Notes under the pieces: model-generated | What the model saw: the letters and a program-made list of their open reading frames with translations, nothing else | The model's database searches: none | Told to the model about the DNA's origin: nothing | NCBI GenBank assembly: GCA_016218715.1 | Contig: JACRDG010000032.1 | Span: forward strand, 310,001-374,000 | From: Desulfomonile tiedjei | GTDB taxonomy: Bacteria; Desulfobacterota; Desulfomonilia; Desulfomonilales; Desulfomonilaceae | DNA: 64,000 nucleotides | Reading direction: 5' to 3' | Part shown: positions 9,654-17,712 of the stretch, piece after piece | Numbering within the stretch: position 1 is the first letter of the stretch | How the letters are laid out: each line of letters starts with the position of its first letter | Translations under genes and position numbers: made by a program

Positions 9654-9938
9654 TCATTCACCGGCTCCGGAGTTCTCCACAGGCCTGAGCACACGGTGTT
9701 TCAAGAGACCGGCCTCGTGCATGGCGCGTCTGAAGCGCGGGAGGTAAATCAGATCGAAAACGTGCTCCTTTCCCGGAAATAGTTTGGAAGAGAGATTGCG
9801 GGTACCGTGTATCAGTCTTTCCGCCTCGGGGAGACTCAGCGGCGTCGTCATCAGGCTCTGGACTGCCAGTTCCACAGCAAACTTGAGGAGTCTAATTCGG
9901 CGGTTCTCTTCCACCAGCAATTCATGGGTAGCATCCAT
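9654..9938 (-). CDS. Small conserved protein of unknown function
   Basis: 94 residues, no membrane segment. The sequence ELLVEENRRIRLLKFAVEL at the N-terminus and LFPGKEHVFDLIYLPRF near residue 65 give it the look of a genuine conserved soluble protein, probably largely helical. The ATG at 9938 is chosen because AAAGGA stands about eight bases upstream; a TTG 21 bases earlier is less likely. It lies alone, upstream of apgM on the same strand. I do not know its role. Confidence 0.6.
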   Translation of the reverse strand: MDATHELLVEENRRIRLLKFAVELAVQSLMTTPLSLPEAERLIHGTRNLSSKLFPGKEHVFDLIYLPRFRRAMHEAGLLKHRVLRPVENSGAGE

Positions 9939-10123
9939 CTCGAAGTCCTTTCGTCCCAAGCATACTCCATCTGTTGCGCCGAACCAAGGGGTAGCCCCCC
10001 TTCGGCTGTACCGTACCTGACCTCTCGCGAGGTATCTCAGAGGTTTCGATTTACACAGCCCGATCTTTATGTTACGAACGTGCCTTCACCAGGATTCGGA
10101 GGCAAGGAGAACCGCCCACCACG

Positions 10124-11005
10124 ATGCAATCCCTTCGATCGATCGTTCGACTCGTCAGGCCGACCCAATGGATCAAGAACGGATTTGTTCTCATGCCCCT
10201 CGTTTTCAGCGGGAGGCTCTCTTCTTTGGAAGACTCCCTCCGTGTCTTCGGCATGGTATTCGCTTTTTGCCTGGCTTCCTCTGCGACGTATATCCTCAAC
10301 GATTACATGGACATGGAGCAGGACAAGGTTCACCCGCGCAAGAAGACGCGCCCGCTTGCTGCAAGTGAGGTGAACCCGTCCACCGCGCTGACGCTGATGG
10401 CAGGAATGCTGATCGGGGCTTTCGCGGTCGGTTGGGCGATCAAAGCCCCAGGGTCGGCTTTGATCCTCCTGGGTGGGTACCTGGCCGTCCAACTCGCGTA
10501 TTCGCTGTACCTCAAGAACGTCCTCATCATCGATGTCCTGACCATAGCTACGGGGTTTCTCATACGGGTCATGGCCGGGGCCGCGGTGATCGACGTGACG
10601 GTGTCCAGTTGGCTTGTCCTCTGCACGTTCTCCGTGTCGATCCTCCTGGCCCTGGGAAAGAGACGTCACGAAGTCGTGATCCTGAACCACGACGCGGCCA
10701 ACCATCGACCGGTGCTGGAAAACTACAGCGTAGTGTGGCTCGACCAACTGGTCCAGGTCGTGACCACCTCCACGTTCATTTTCTATTGTCTTTACTCGGT
10801 GCGGGGCAATCCAGCCGCGGGCATCTCCGCGGAGCGAATGATGTTCACCATACCGCTGGTCGCGTACGGGGTGTTCCGGTACATGTATCTCGTGTACCAT
10901 AAGGAGGACGGAGGCTCTCCGACCGCGCTGCTCTTGACGGACCCCCCGTTGCTCATCTGCACCATCGTCTGGTTGACGGCGTGCATTGCTATCATCTATT
11001 CTTGA
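10124..11005 (+). CDS. UbiA-family prenyltransferase, decaprenyl-phosphate phosphoribosyltransferase-like
   Basis: Integral membrane protein of 293 residues with about eight to nine helices. The first Asp-rich motif NDYMDMEQDKVHPRKKTRP (about 60-78) has the N-D-x-x-D-x-x-x-D-x-x-H-P-x-K-x-x-R-P form seen in the DPPR synthase branch (mycobacterial Rv3806c type), which transfers phosphoribose from PRPP to a polyprenyl phosphate. The second motif region is LGKRRHEVVIL (about 178-188). It is therefore more likely part of polyprenyl-phosphate sugar-donor synthesis than of quinone synthesis. The partner oxidoreductases of that pathway are not in this window. AAGGAGA lies upstream of the ATG with rather long spacing. 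Confidence 0.85.
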   Translation: MQSLRSIVRLVRPTQWIKNGFVLMPLVFSGRLSSLEDSLRVFGMVFAFCLASSATYILNDYMDMEQDKVHPRKKTRPLAASEVNPSTALTLMAGMLIGAFAVGWAIKAPGSALILLGGYLAVQLAYSLYLKNVLIIDVLTIATGFLIRVMAGAAVIDVTVSSWLVLCTFSVSILLALGKRRHEVVILNHDAANHRPVLENYSVVWLDQLVQVVTTSTFIFYCLYSVRGNPAAGISAERMMFTIPLVAYGVFRYMYLVYHKEDGGSPTALLLTDPPLLICTIVWLTACIAIIYS

Positions 11006-11084
11006 ACCGCGCGGCCTGTGCGAAGTCTCCCGCTGTCTGCCGCTGCCGCGTCATTGAGGGGCACATCTCCAGGAGGTGAGCGTA

Positions 11085-11387
11085 ATGCTTAAGATCCTGA
11101 AGTACACGATCTATTTCCTGTTCCTGGCGGGGCTCGGCATTCTGTTGGGCTGTTTTATCCACGGTTGGAGGGTCAATCAGACCACCGTCATGAGCGGGGT
11201 CGCGTTCGTGAGGGAACTCCCCTACGGAGAAAAGACCGTAGGTCTCATTGAAACCATGGTCTTTTCTTGGCAAGAAGAGCAGGACCTGAAGCGTTTCCGT
11301 AAGGAACACGAAGGCAAGATCCAGATCGATCCCGAAGTGATGAAGAAGCACGAGGAACTCTATCGCAAGGGGGGCTCAAACCGGTAA
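11085..11387 (+). CDS. Small single-span membrane protein
   Basis: 100 residues. One N-terminal membrane segment (about residues 5-24, YTIYFLFLAGLGILLGCF) is followed by a charged soluble tail. The ATG at 11085 has an excellent AGGAGG nine bases upstream, which decides the start over a GTG at 11076. It follows the prenyltransferase by 79 bases on the same strand and may be co-transcribed. No family recognised. Confidence 0.65.
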   Translation: MLKILKYTIYFLFLAGLGILLGCFIHGWRVNQTTVMSGVAFVRELPYGEKTVGLIETMVFSWQEEQDLKRFRKEHEGKIQIDPEVMKKHEELYRKGGSNR

Positions 11388-11516
11388 CCTCCCCCTGTTC
11401 CCGCCCTGAACCCCGTTCCCAGGCTCCCGATTGGTGGTCCCGCCACAGCCGCTCAATTTCTCTGAAAAAGTTACACCATAGAATCAGATATTTATACTGA
11501 CTTATGAAAGGATTAC

Positions 11517-11545
11517 TTGACAAGCCCCAGGTCGAGTGCTAGGGC
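11517..11545 (+). promoter_or_regulatory. Possible sigma-70 promoter
   Basis: TTGACA at 11517-11522, 17 bases, then TAGGGC preceded by TGC (extended -10 like). The -35 is perfect, the -10 weak. It would give a leader of about 75 bases before the gene at 11626. Confidence 0.35.
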
Positions 11546-11625
11546 ATCTCCCCGATGCCTGCACCCGCAGGTACCTTGATGACTCCGACCGGATCCATGT
11601 ATTCCCATAGCCACAGGGAGCCCAG

Positions 11626-12060
11626 ATGAAAGCGGACAAAACTGCCCACAGCATCGACCCATCATGTATTCCTGGAGACTTCCGAGAGAACTATCGGTTC
11701 TTATCGGAATTGATTAACTGCGAGGATAAGAACATCTGTGCCGTGAAGACCCTCGAAGAGCTTGCCCGGAGAAGGGGCGTCGGTGGCTTGGCAAACCTGA
11801 ACCGGAGACAAGAGCAGATTTGGAGACAGTTCCTGAGGAATTTGGCAAAGGATGACCCGGACGGACTCTTCGCGCCTGTTCCTGCCGAGTTGGAAGCATC
11901 CATCCGCATTCGGAAGCGGTCCACCTGGCTCCCGTGGGAGGCAGAGGCGATCAGAAAGATCGAGCGGTGGCGGTGCGATGTGCAGCAGATTACTCAGCAG
12001 GGGGCAACCCTACCCGTGGCCGCGACGGGGCCCGAGGTCGTGGCGAAACGAACCCGGTAA
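11626..12060 (+). CDS. Hypothetical soluble protein
   Basis: 144 residues with no signal or membrane segment. The N-terminus begins MKADKTAHSIDPSCIPGDF and the middle is basic and helical (LANLNRRQEQIWRQFLRNLA). AGGGAGC lies close upstream of the ATG and a possible promoter is at 11517. I recognise no family. The gene stands alone between repeats and a hairpin; codon use is like that of its neighbours. Confidence 0.5.
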   Translation: MKADKTAHSIDPSCIPGDFRENYRFLSELINCEDKNICAVKTLEELARRRGVGGLANLNRRQEQIWRQFLRNLAKDDPDGLFAPVPAELEASIRIRKRSTWLPWEAEAIRKIERWRCDVQQITQQGATLPVAATGPEVVAKRTR

Positions 12061-12098
12061 CGCGGTTGATACTGATGCGCTTGCAGAGTAGTAATCTG

Positions 12099-12130
12099 AG
12101 GAAGACCTTTTTGAAAAACGGCTTCTCCCC
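12099..12130. repeat. Hairpin repeat, family B (copy 1)
   Basis: GGAAGACCTTTTTGAAAAAC followed by GGCTTCTCCCC forms an imperfect stem of the type GGGGAGAA-CC-TTTTT / AAAAA-GG-TTCTCCCC. Related hairpins lie at 17570-17602 and 51363-51396, and a more diverged perfect one at 38673-38710. It follows the stop of the hypothetical gene by about 40 bases and may act as a terminator. Confidence 0.55.
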
Positions 12131-12187
12131 AGACCCCCATAGGCGCTAACTCCTGGCGGTGTTGCCCCGTGTTCCGTCATATCGGCG

Positions 12188-12312
12188 GAGGCCGGAATCC
12201 AGTTATCTCAAGGACTTCTGGACCACGGCCTTGGCAGGGGTGACGTGGCCTCTGTTGAGGCAACTAGCTGAAATTACAAAGGAGTGCCCCATAAGTTAGC
12301 GGTTATGCCCCA
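12188..12312. repeat. Dispersed repeat, family C (copy 1)
   Basis: About 125 bases here match 51235-51362 over their length: both start with GGCCGGAATCC, share GGGGTGACGTGG, then an AACTAG-TGAAAT-GCAA/ACAA-GGAGTG core, and end in a C/G-rich GGGG tract next to a family B hairpin. Divergence is moderate, as expected for an old non-coding element. Confidence 0.6.
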
Positions 12313-12345
12313 GACTCCTCTTACTCGTCTGAAAGTGAATCGGTA

Positions 12346-14685
12346 TCAATAGGCTGATCTCCCCGCCTCGGCCGACAGTCTACTGAACTTCTCCGAAAAC
12401 CTCCTCGCTTCAGGGTCGGTTCTTAGCTCTTCCACCGAATAACGCATCTTGGTGACCCAGTTCGGGTGTGCCGATGTGGTCCCGGGGACATTCTGCTGTC
12501 GCGCGTCCAGGAAGATATCTTCCTGACTTACCACCGCGAGGCGGCTGCGCGTCGCGAAGATGAATCGCAGAATCGCGGAGTGCAGCTCGTCGGTCGGAAC
12601 AGAAGATTCCCAGGCCGCGTGCGCAACGTCCTCCGGGAGGAACCCGTCCTGGACGAGTCGTTCGATGATTTTGGCCTTATGGCGGACGCGGGATTCTTCG
12701 AATTCCCGCTCCGTTTGCTCGTCAAGCTGACCAATTTCTCGGCGAACGCGTATGTCGCGACCCGACCAGAACCCTACGAGGGTTGGAAGATCGTGCGTCG
12801 CGATCGACACCACCGCGGATTCCGGATACGCCCCTGAGTGAAGAAGATTCTCCTCCCGGTCTCGTTCGAAATAGAACAACCGGTACGAAAGTATCCCCTT
12901 TTCCATAAGACGTTCTCGGAAATGACCGGGGATCGTGCCGAGGTCTTCGCCGATGATCATGGTCTTGCCGAGTTCGCTTTCCAGGCAGAGGAGGTTGAGA
13001 AGGTCCTGCTCGTAGTCTTTTACGTACACCCCGTCCTTTGGTTTTCCCCCTGGCGGTATCCAGAACAGGTGGCACAGCTGCATAACGTGGTCTATCCGCA
13101 GTGCGCCCGCGTGCGCGCAATTTGCCTGCATCTGCTTGCGGAAGAGCCGGTAACCAGTGCAACGGTGCCGGTCACGATTGGGTGGCGGAAACCCCCAGTC
13201 CTGACCGTCGGGTGCGAACGCGTCGGGTGGGGCTCCCACGGTGAAACCGTGATGGAAGAACTCCGGCCATGCCCAGCAATCCGCACCGTTTCGATCCACC
13301 GCGAGGGCTTCGTCATGATAGAGCCCGAGCAGCATCCCCTTCTCCAGCGCATAGTCCTGAACTCCCTTGAGTTGCACGTCGAGTTGCCACTGGACGTACA
13401 TCCAGAAGAGGATCTGCTCTTGGTGTTGCCGCCGGAATGCGGCGATCTCATCGGAGGACCAACTCTGGAATGCCTCAGGCCATTGCTTCCACGTCGTGGC
13501 GTCGGGGAGCGCGGAACGAAAATGTTCCATCAGCGCGCAGAAGGTGGCGAACCGGTCGAGGTAATCCCCTTCGGTTTCACAATAGGAGCGAAACGCAGCC
13601 CATCGGCCCGACACTGGGTTGCTTTCAAGGAGGTCACCGTCTCTCCCGGCTGTTACTAGACGAGAGCCAGCTTTCCTCCCACTCCCTTTGCGAGAGAGCA
13701 CGGTTGACGGACGGGGACCCGCCTGCTTGACGGCCGCATCTCCCGACTCCCGCGGGCACTCGGTTTCCAGGAACGTCCGGAATACCACTCTGAGTACCTC
13801 GAGCTTGAGCTCGGCGACTCCTTCATAGTTGACCTGTTCTTCGCTACGGAGCCGGGCGATGCGCTCGCGCATTTTCGCCGAATTCACCATCTTGACCGCG
13901 GCGGTGGATCGTGTGAAATCGAGGATGACAGGAAGATCGAGGTAGATGAAGTTCCGGAACAGGCGGCTCGAGGGCAGGTACGGGCTGCTGTGGAAGGGCC
14001 GTTTGTTGAAGAGCGCGTGGAGCGGGTTGAGGCCGACAACCGCGGCACCGAGATCATAGCGGGCCCAGTCGATGATCTTCTTCAAGTCGGCAAAATCCCC
14101 GACACCCCAATTGGTGCGGGACCTGACGCCATACAAGGCGATTGCCACGCCGGAAATCCGGTTCCCCTCGCCAAGGGTCCGTGGCAGATACGCGTTGCCC
14201 GGGCACACGATCCACAGGCACTCAGCTCGGAAGCGTTCGTCGCCCAGGGTGCAGACCAGCTCCAGTCTGTGCTCGCCCAGGGGGAGGTCCTGGGGGAAGG
14301 GGAGCGATACGGTCAGCAGGTTCGTTGCTTCATCTACATCGAGAACAACGCAGTCGTCGGGTATACCGAAGTGAAGATCCGGGACGCGTCCGGAGCTATC
14401 CTTTGCGGTCACGTGACCGGTGAGTTTCAGCAAATCATCCGTGCCGATCTTTCCTTCGAGATATATGCAGGCCTTTTCCGGAGGCGCATCCGCAGAGACC
14501 ACCATGACCTGGGGATCGATGGCCGCCAGGTCCGGCGAAAGCGGGATCCCTTTGAGTTCGAGTATCTGCCGACCGATGGACGGGTCGGTCCAGTGTATCT
14601 TGCCCCAATTGTCGGTGTACTGGGCTTCGATGCCGTACGCGTCGCCGAGGATCTTCAAGGTTTCGTAAAAGGTGCTCAATGCCAC
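12346..14685 (-). CDS. malQ: 4-alpha-glucanotransferase (amylomaltase), long form
   Basis: GH77 enzyme that moves alpha-1,4-glucan segments between maltodextrins in glycogen/maltodextrin metabolism. The 779-residue product has an N-terminal domain (about 1-165), then the catalytic barrel with SRTNWGVGDFADL (about 190-202), the nucleophile region LRIDHVMQLCHLFWIP (about 555-570) and the acid/base IIGEDLGTIP (about 605-614). Residues about 318-365 are a Gly/Arg/Ser-rich insert (VKQAGPRPSTVLSRKGSGR and onward) not normal for the family. The start is either GTG at 14685 or TTG at 14679; the latter has the better GGAGG spacing. Confidence 0.92.
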   Translation of the reverse strand: MALSTFYETLKILGDAYGIEAQYTDNWGKIHWTDPSIGRQILELKGIPLSPDLAAIDPQVMVVSADAPPEKACIYLEGKIGTDDLLKLTGHVTAKDSSGRVPDLHFGIPDDCVVLDVDEATNLLTVSLPFPQDLPLGEHRLELVCTLGDERFRAECLWIVCPGNAYLPRTLGEGNRISGVAIALYGVRSRTNWGVGDFADLKKIIDWARYDLGAAVVGLNPLHALFNKRPFHSSPYLPSSRLFRNFIYLDLPVILDFTRSTAAVKMVNSAKMRERIARLRSEEQVNYEGVAELKLEVLRVVFRTFLETECPRESGDAAVKQAGPRPSTVLSRKGSGRKAGSRLVTAGRDGDLLESNPVSGRWAAFRSYCETEGDYLDRFATFCALMEHFRSALPDATTWKQWPEAFQSWSSDEIAAFRRQHQEQILFWMYVQWQLDVQLKGVQDYALEKGMLLGLYHDEALAVDRNGADCWAWPEFFHHGFTVGAPPDAFAPDGQDWGFPPPNRDRHRCTGYRLFRKQMQANCAHAGALRIDHVMQLCHLFWIPPGGKPKDGVYVKDYEQDLLNLLCLESELGKTMIIGEDLGTIPGHFRERLMEKGILSYRLFYFERDREENLLHSGAYPESAVVSIATHDLPTLVGFWSGRDIRVRREIGQLDEQTEREFEESRVRHKAKIIERLVQDGFLPEDVAHAAWESSVPTDELHSAILRFIFATRSRLAVVSQEDIFLDARQQNVPGTTSAHPNWVTKMRYSVEELRTDPEARRFSEKFSRLSAEAGRSAY

Positions 14686-14807
14686 ATCCTCCCGCCATAT
14701 ATCGACTGTTCATAGGGCCGTTGAGGCAAAAATGCAATAGTGCAGCGGTCCGGTAAGTCGGCCTCGCGCGCGACAACCCTCGAGGATGCTTTTGCGCGGT
14801 TTTTTCG

Positions 14808-14836
14808 TTGACGCACAGGCAAGTTACCGGTAATTA
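14808..14836 (+). promoter_or_regulatory. Possible sigma-70 promoter in the malQ / acyl-CoA dehydrogenase gap
   Basis: TTGACG, 17 bases, TAATTA on the plus strand, in the 486-base divergent gap between malQ and the dehydrogenase gene. It would leave a leader of over 300 bases, so a promoter nearer to 15172 may exist instead. Nothing else is recognised in this gap. Confidence 0.3.
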
Positions 14837-15171
14837 ATCCTAGCATAAGGCGGCAAGAAAACGAGGCGCGTGCTCGGTGCGCGTGGAACGCTCCCGTGGC
14901 CCGTGTCATTTTCGACGCACCTCCTCGGCTCGGCATTGTTCCCGCCAAGACGGCTTATCCTGAGTGGTTTCAGTCAGTTCCTCTCAAAATGCCGTCCTGG
15001 TTTTCGACCCGTCGATCTCAGGCGCCAAACGGAATCTAAGGGTACTACCGACAACTGAACGGATCAGGGCAGCCTTCGGCTGGTGCCATCGGGCCGGTGG
15101 ACACTTCCGGGGACCCGTCGAGCGGAATGGCCGCACGATCCGAACTTGCCATGGGCCAGTGGAGATCATTC

Positions 15172-16338
15172 ATGAACTTCAAGCTCAACGACGAACAGCG
15201 TCTCATCCGGAGGGCCGCTCGAGACTTCGCCACCAAGGAACTCGCCCCCAACGCCAGAGAATGGGAAGAAACCCACACCTTCTCGAGGAATGCCTTCAAG
15301 AAGATGGGGCAGCTCGATTTCACGGGCCTCTACGTGCCCGAGGAATATGATGGAACAGGAGTGGGACGGCTCACCGCCGCCATCATCTTCGAAGAGCTCG
15401 CCAAAGGGTGCTTTGCCACCGCAGTGTACGTCAGCGTTCACAATATGGTGACCAACCTGATCTACCAATACGGCAACGAGGCACAGCGGGAACGATGGGT
15501 CAAACCGCTCGCCCGTGGAGAAAAGTTGGCCGCGTATTCGCTGACCGAGGGGGAGGCCGGCTCGGACGCTGCGGCGCTCAGTACCCGGTGCGTGAAGACT
15601 GACGGCGGGTACGTGCTCAACGGAACAAAGCTCTACGTGACCAGCGGGGGAGTCGCGGACATCTACGCGGTCATGGTCCGTACGGATGAAACGCAGAAAC
15701 AGAAAGGGGTCAGCGCGGTCGTCGTGGAAAAAGGGACCCCGGGTCTCTCGTTCGGACCGCATGAGCCGAAGATGGGCCTGAACGCCTCGCCCACCACGGA
15801 ACTGAACTTCAGCGACTGCTTCATACCGCAGGAAAACTTGCTCGGGGAAGAAGGGAAGGGCTTGAACATGGCCCTCACCGCGCTCAACGGCGGACGGGTG
15901 AGCATCGGAGCCTGTTCCGTAGGACTGGCGCAGCAGGCGTTCGACTACGCGCTCTCGTACGCGCACAAGCGCCAGCAATTCGGGCGTTCCATCATCGCGT
16001 TCCAGGGGCTTCAATTCCTCGTGGCCGATCTGGCCACCGAACTGGAGGCTGCCCGCGGGATGGTCTACCGCGCCGCATGGCTCATGGACCAGAACGAACC
16101 GGCTGTCCTGGAAGCTGCCATGGCGAAGCGGTTTGCTACTGACATGGCCATGCACGTAACCACCGAGTCCGTTCAGATCCTCGGCGGATACGGGTACATG
16201 AGGTCTTATCCGGTGGAAATGTACATGCGTTCGGCAAAAGTCGCTCAGATCTTTGAAGGGACCAACCAGATCCAGCGCGTGGTCATCGCCCGAGAACTGA
16301 GCAAGTACAAGGGCGGCAAGAGGCCCGATTCTTACTGA
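15172..16338 (+). CDS. Acyl-CoA dehydrogenase
   Basis: FAD-dependent alpha,beta-dehydrogenation of an acyl-CoA, passing electrons to electron-transfer flavoprotein. 388 residues with the standard helix-sheet-helix layout: SLTEGEAGSDAA at about 123-134 (FAD/substrate contact), RKQ-type KRQQFGRSI at about 266-274, LGGYGYMRSYPVE at about 344-356 and catalytic glutamate in QIFEGTNQIQR at about 364-374. The stretch TAVYVSVHNM and VVEKGTPGLSFG resemble isobutyryl/short-branched acyl-CoA dehydrogenases more than glutaryl-CoA dehydrogenase. The start at 15172 is set by GGAGA upstream. An XRE-cupin regulator follows by 127 bases on the same strand. Confidence 0.9.
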   Translation: MNFKLNDEQRLIRRAARDFATKELAPNAREWEETHTFSRNAFKKMGQLDFTGLYVPEEYDGTGVGRLTAAIIFEELAKGCFATAVYVSVHNMVTNLIYQYGNEAQRERWVKPLARGEKLAAYSLTEGEAGSDAAALSTRCVKTDGGYVLNGTKLYVTSGGVADIYAVMVRTDETQKQKGVSAVVVEKGTPGLSFGPHEPKMGLNASPTTELNFSDCFIPQENLLGEEGKGLNMALTALNGGRVSIGACSVGLAQQAFDYALSYAHKRQQFGRSIIAFQGLQFLVADLATELEAARGMVYRAAWLMDQNEPAVLEAAMAKRFATDMAMHVTTESVQILGGYGYMRSYPVEMYMRSAKVAQIFEGTNQIQRVVIARELSKYKGGKRPDSY

Positions 16339-16465
16339 CGAGGCGCCGCGGTGACCCGGCACGCCGCGTGCGCGCAGTAGGTTGCCGTGGGTTCGAAATG
16401 AGGGGGGTGACGGACCTGGCACCAGTGCCCCCGTTCTACCAACCGGCATTGACAGGAGAAGCGTT

Positions 16466-17008
16466 ATGCCTAAACGCACCGAAAAGACACTGACCGTCGG
16501 AGAGCGCATCCGAATCATGCGCGAGAAACAGCAGCTCGACCTCAAGAGCTTCGCGGAGAAGACCGGGTACTCCATCGAGTACCTGCAGGAGATCGAACAG
16601 GGAAAGGCGGCCCCCCCCGTTGGGGCACTGATCCAGATATCCAGGGCTCTCGCCGTCGAAACCTCCTCGCTGCTCGCGGAGGAGAAGAAGAAAGAACGCC
16701 GCCAGAGCTACCTCAAACGAACCAAGGCCTACGCCTACAAGTGCCTGACCCCCGGCGCGGAAGACAAGCACCTCTGGGCTTACCTTGTCACCCTCGAGCC
16801 CAAGAAGAAGCACGAGATGGTTGCGTACAAACATCGCGGTGAAGAGTTCGTGTACGTCCTGGAGGGCCGCGTCGAGCTACAGGTGGGTGAGGAGAAGCAC
16901 GAGGTGAAAAAGGGGGGAAGCCTTCACTTTGACTCAGGGCTGACCCACAACCTCATGAATCTGAGCACCAAGCCCACCAAACTCCTTGTTATCGTGTTTA
17001 CGCCCTGA
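16466..17008 (+). CDS. XRE-family regulator with C-terminal cupin domain
   Basis: 180 residues: an HTH_3 helix-turn-helix at about 10-65 (LKSFAEKTGYSIEYLQEIEQG), a basic linker and a cupin_2 barrel at about 95-178 with EEFVYVLEGRVEL and KKGGSLHFDSGLTHNL. Proteins of this design are local repressors or activators that sense a small metabolite through the cupin. It follows the acyl-CoA dehydrogenase and probably responds to a related CoA or acid metabolite. AGGAGA precedes the ATG by six bases. It shares its architecture with the regulator at 50343-50897. Confidence 0.85.
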   Translation: MPKRTEKTLTVGERIRIMREKQQLDLKSFAEKTGYSIEYLQEIEQGKAAPPVGALIQISRALAVETSSLLAEEKKKERRQSYLKRTKAYAYKCLTPGAEDKHLWAYLVTLEPKKKHEMVAYKHRGEEFVYVLEGRVELQVGEEKHEVKKGGSLHFDSGLTHNLMNLSTKPTKLLVIVFTP

Positions 17009-17034
17009 CAGTCTCCCCGCGAGCGCTTCAGTAG

Positions 17035-17064
17035 GTCACCCCGGCTATCTTTCACCGGGGTGAC
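17035..17064 (+). terminator. Hairpin after the XRE-cupin gene
   Basis: GTCACCCCGG and CCGGGGTGAC form a perfect 10-bp stem with a 10-base loop, 26 bases after the stop. There is no following T-run, so this is a weak or factor-assisted terminator at best. Confidence 0.4.
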
Positions 17065-17099
17065 GGTATCATCGAGTCACGCAACCGGGTCAGGGACAG

Positions 17100-17290
17100 T
17101 TTGTATAGCTCTACTGTTATAACTTATAATAATCGGATAATTATAACTAAACCATAAAGGTAGATCGAGAAAATAAAGAGGTAGCTGGCTTCTGGAATGG
17201 CTTAAGTGCTATAACAACGCATGATTTTCGAGAATAATACGTACTTTTCAACAAAAAATGAACGAAGAAAAAATTTCGGAACCTTTCTTG
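17100..17290. other. AT-rich island
   Basis: This stretch is markedly AT-rich compared with the surrounding genes, with TTATAACTTATAATAATCGG and further A-runs. It has several TATAAT-like hexamers but no clear -35 partner. It may hold the promoter of the candidate small RNA that follows. No coding potential is visible. Confidence 0.5.
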
Positions 17291-17300
17291 CATGGACCTG

Positions 17301-17414
17301 TCACACTTCCATAGGGGTTATGTGACACGCAAGCCGCAAAGTCTCACAATTATCCCGCATCATGGCAGCCCGTGCGGTGAGATGCGCGGTAAGCACCAAA
17401 ACACGATAACCCAT
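17301..17414 (-). CDS. Possible 37-residue minus-strand peptide
   Basis: An ATG at 17414 stands six bases after a near-perfect GAAAGGAGGT and opens a 37-codon frame (MGYRVLVLTAHLTARAAMM...). No family is recognised. The plus-strand terminator and the RNA pairing in the same place offer another explanation, so this is kept only as an alternative. Confidence 0.2.
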   Translation of the reverse strand: MGYRVLVLTAHLTARAAMMRDNCETLRLACHITPMEV

Positions 17415-17464
17415 ATCCATACCTCCTTTCACGCCCCGAGCCCTTCTCGGGGCTTTTTTTTTTA
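17305..17464 (+). ncRNA. Candidate small RNA with anti-Shine-Dalgarno loop
   Basis: No gene is evident, but the plus strand ends in a strong intrinsic terminator. Upstream, GGGTTAT (about 17315) can pair with ATAACCC (about 17406), closing an inner domain with GCATC/GATGC. Between the closing stem and the terminator lies single-stranded ACCTCCTTTC, identical to the 3' tail of 16S rRNA, i.e. able to bind ribosome-binding sites. These are the marks of a trans-acting riboregulator. The 5' end is a guess. The alternative is a minus-strand leader peptide using the same bases as its own Shine-Dalgarno site. Confidence 0.4.
17433..17464 (+). terminator. Intrinsic terminator
   Basis: GCCCCGAG-CCCTT-CTCGGGGC followed by an unbroken run of more than ten T. 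An 8-bp GC-rich stem and the long T-run make this one of the two best terminators in the window. No protein gene ends just upstream, which supports a non-coding transcript. Confidence 0.85.
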
Positions 17465-17569
17465 ACCGGTCCCTGTTAAACTCGGTCCCCTCAATAGGCC
17501 TGCAGAGCGGGAGCGCGACCCGTCGAACCAGGCTGTCATACCAAGCCGCAATTCTAAAAGAGTAACTCC

Positions 17570-17602
17570 GGGGAGAAACCTTTTTTCAAAAAGGTTCTCC
17601 CC
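17570..17602. repeat. Hairpin repeat, family B (copy 2)
   Basis: GGGGAGAAACCTTTTTT and AAAAAGGTTCTCCCC form a 15-bp stem with one bulged A and almost no loop. It lies 110 bases before the FabG-like gene. Same type as 12099-12130 and 51363-51396. Confidence 0.7.
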
Positions 17603-17712
17603 AGATTACCTCTCTGAAAGCAGCGTGGTACAATACCAATGCGCGGCCGGGAAAGTGAATGTGGCGAGGGATGCCGGTTCCCGGCAGGAATCACCAACAA
17701 TAAGGAGGCGAT

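Noticed and set aside
10124-11005. UbiA-type enzyme of ubiquinone or menaquinone synthesis
   Set aside because: The Asp-rich motif with H-P-x-K-x-x-R-P is that of the decaprenyl-phosphate phosphoribosyltransferase branch.
15172-16338. Acyl-CoA dehydrogenase as the glutaryl-CoA dehydrogenase of the proposed nicotinate route
   Set aside because: The motifs around TAVYVSVHNM and the C-terminal half resemble isobutyryl/short-branched enzymes, and the gene is 21 kb away with its own regulator.
16385-16410. GGTTCGAA resembling a tRNA T-arm
   Set aside because: No acceptor, D or anticodon stems can be drawn around it. No tRNA was found anywhere in the window.
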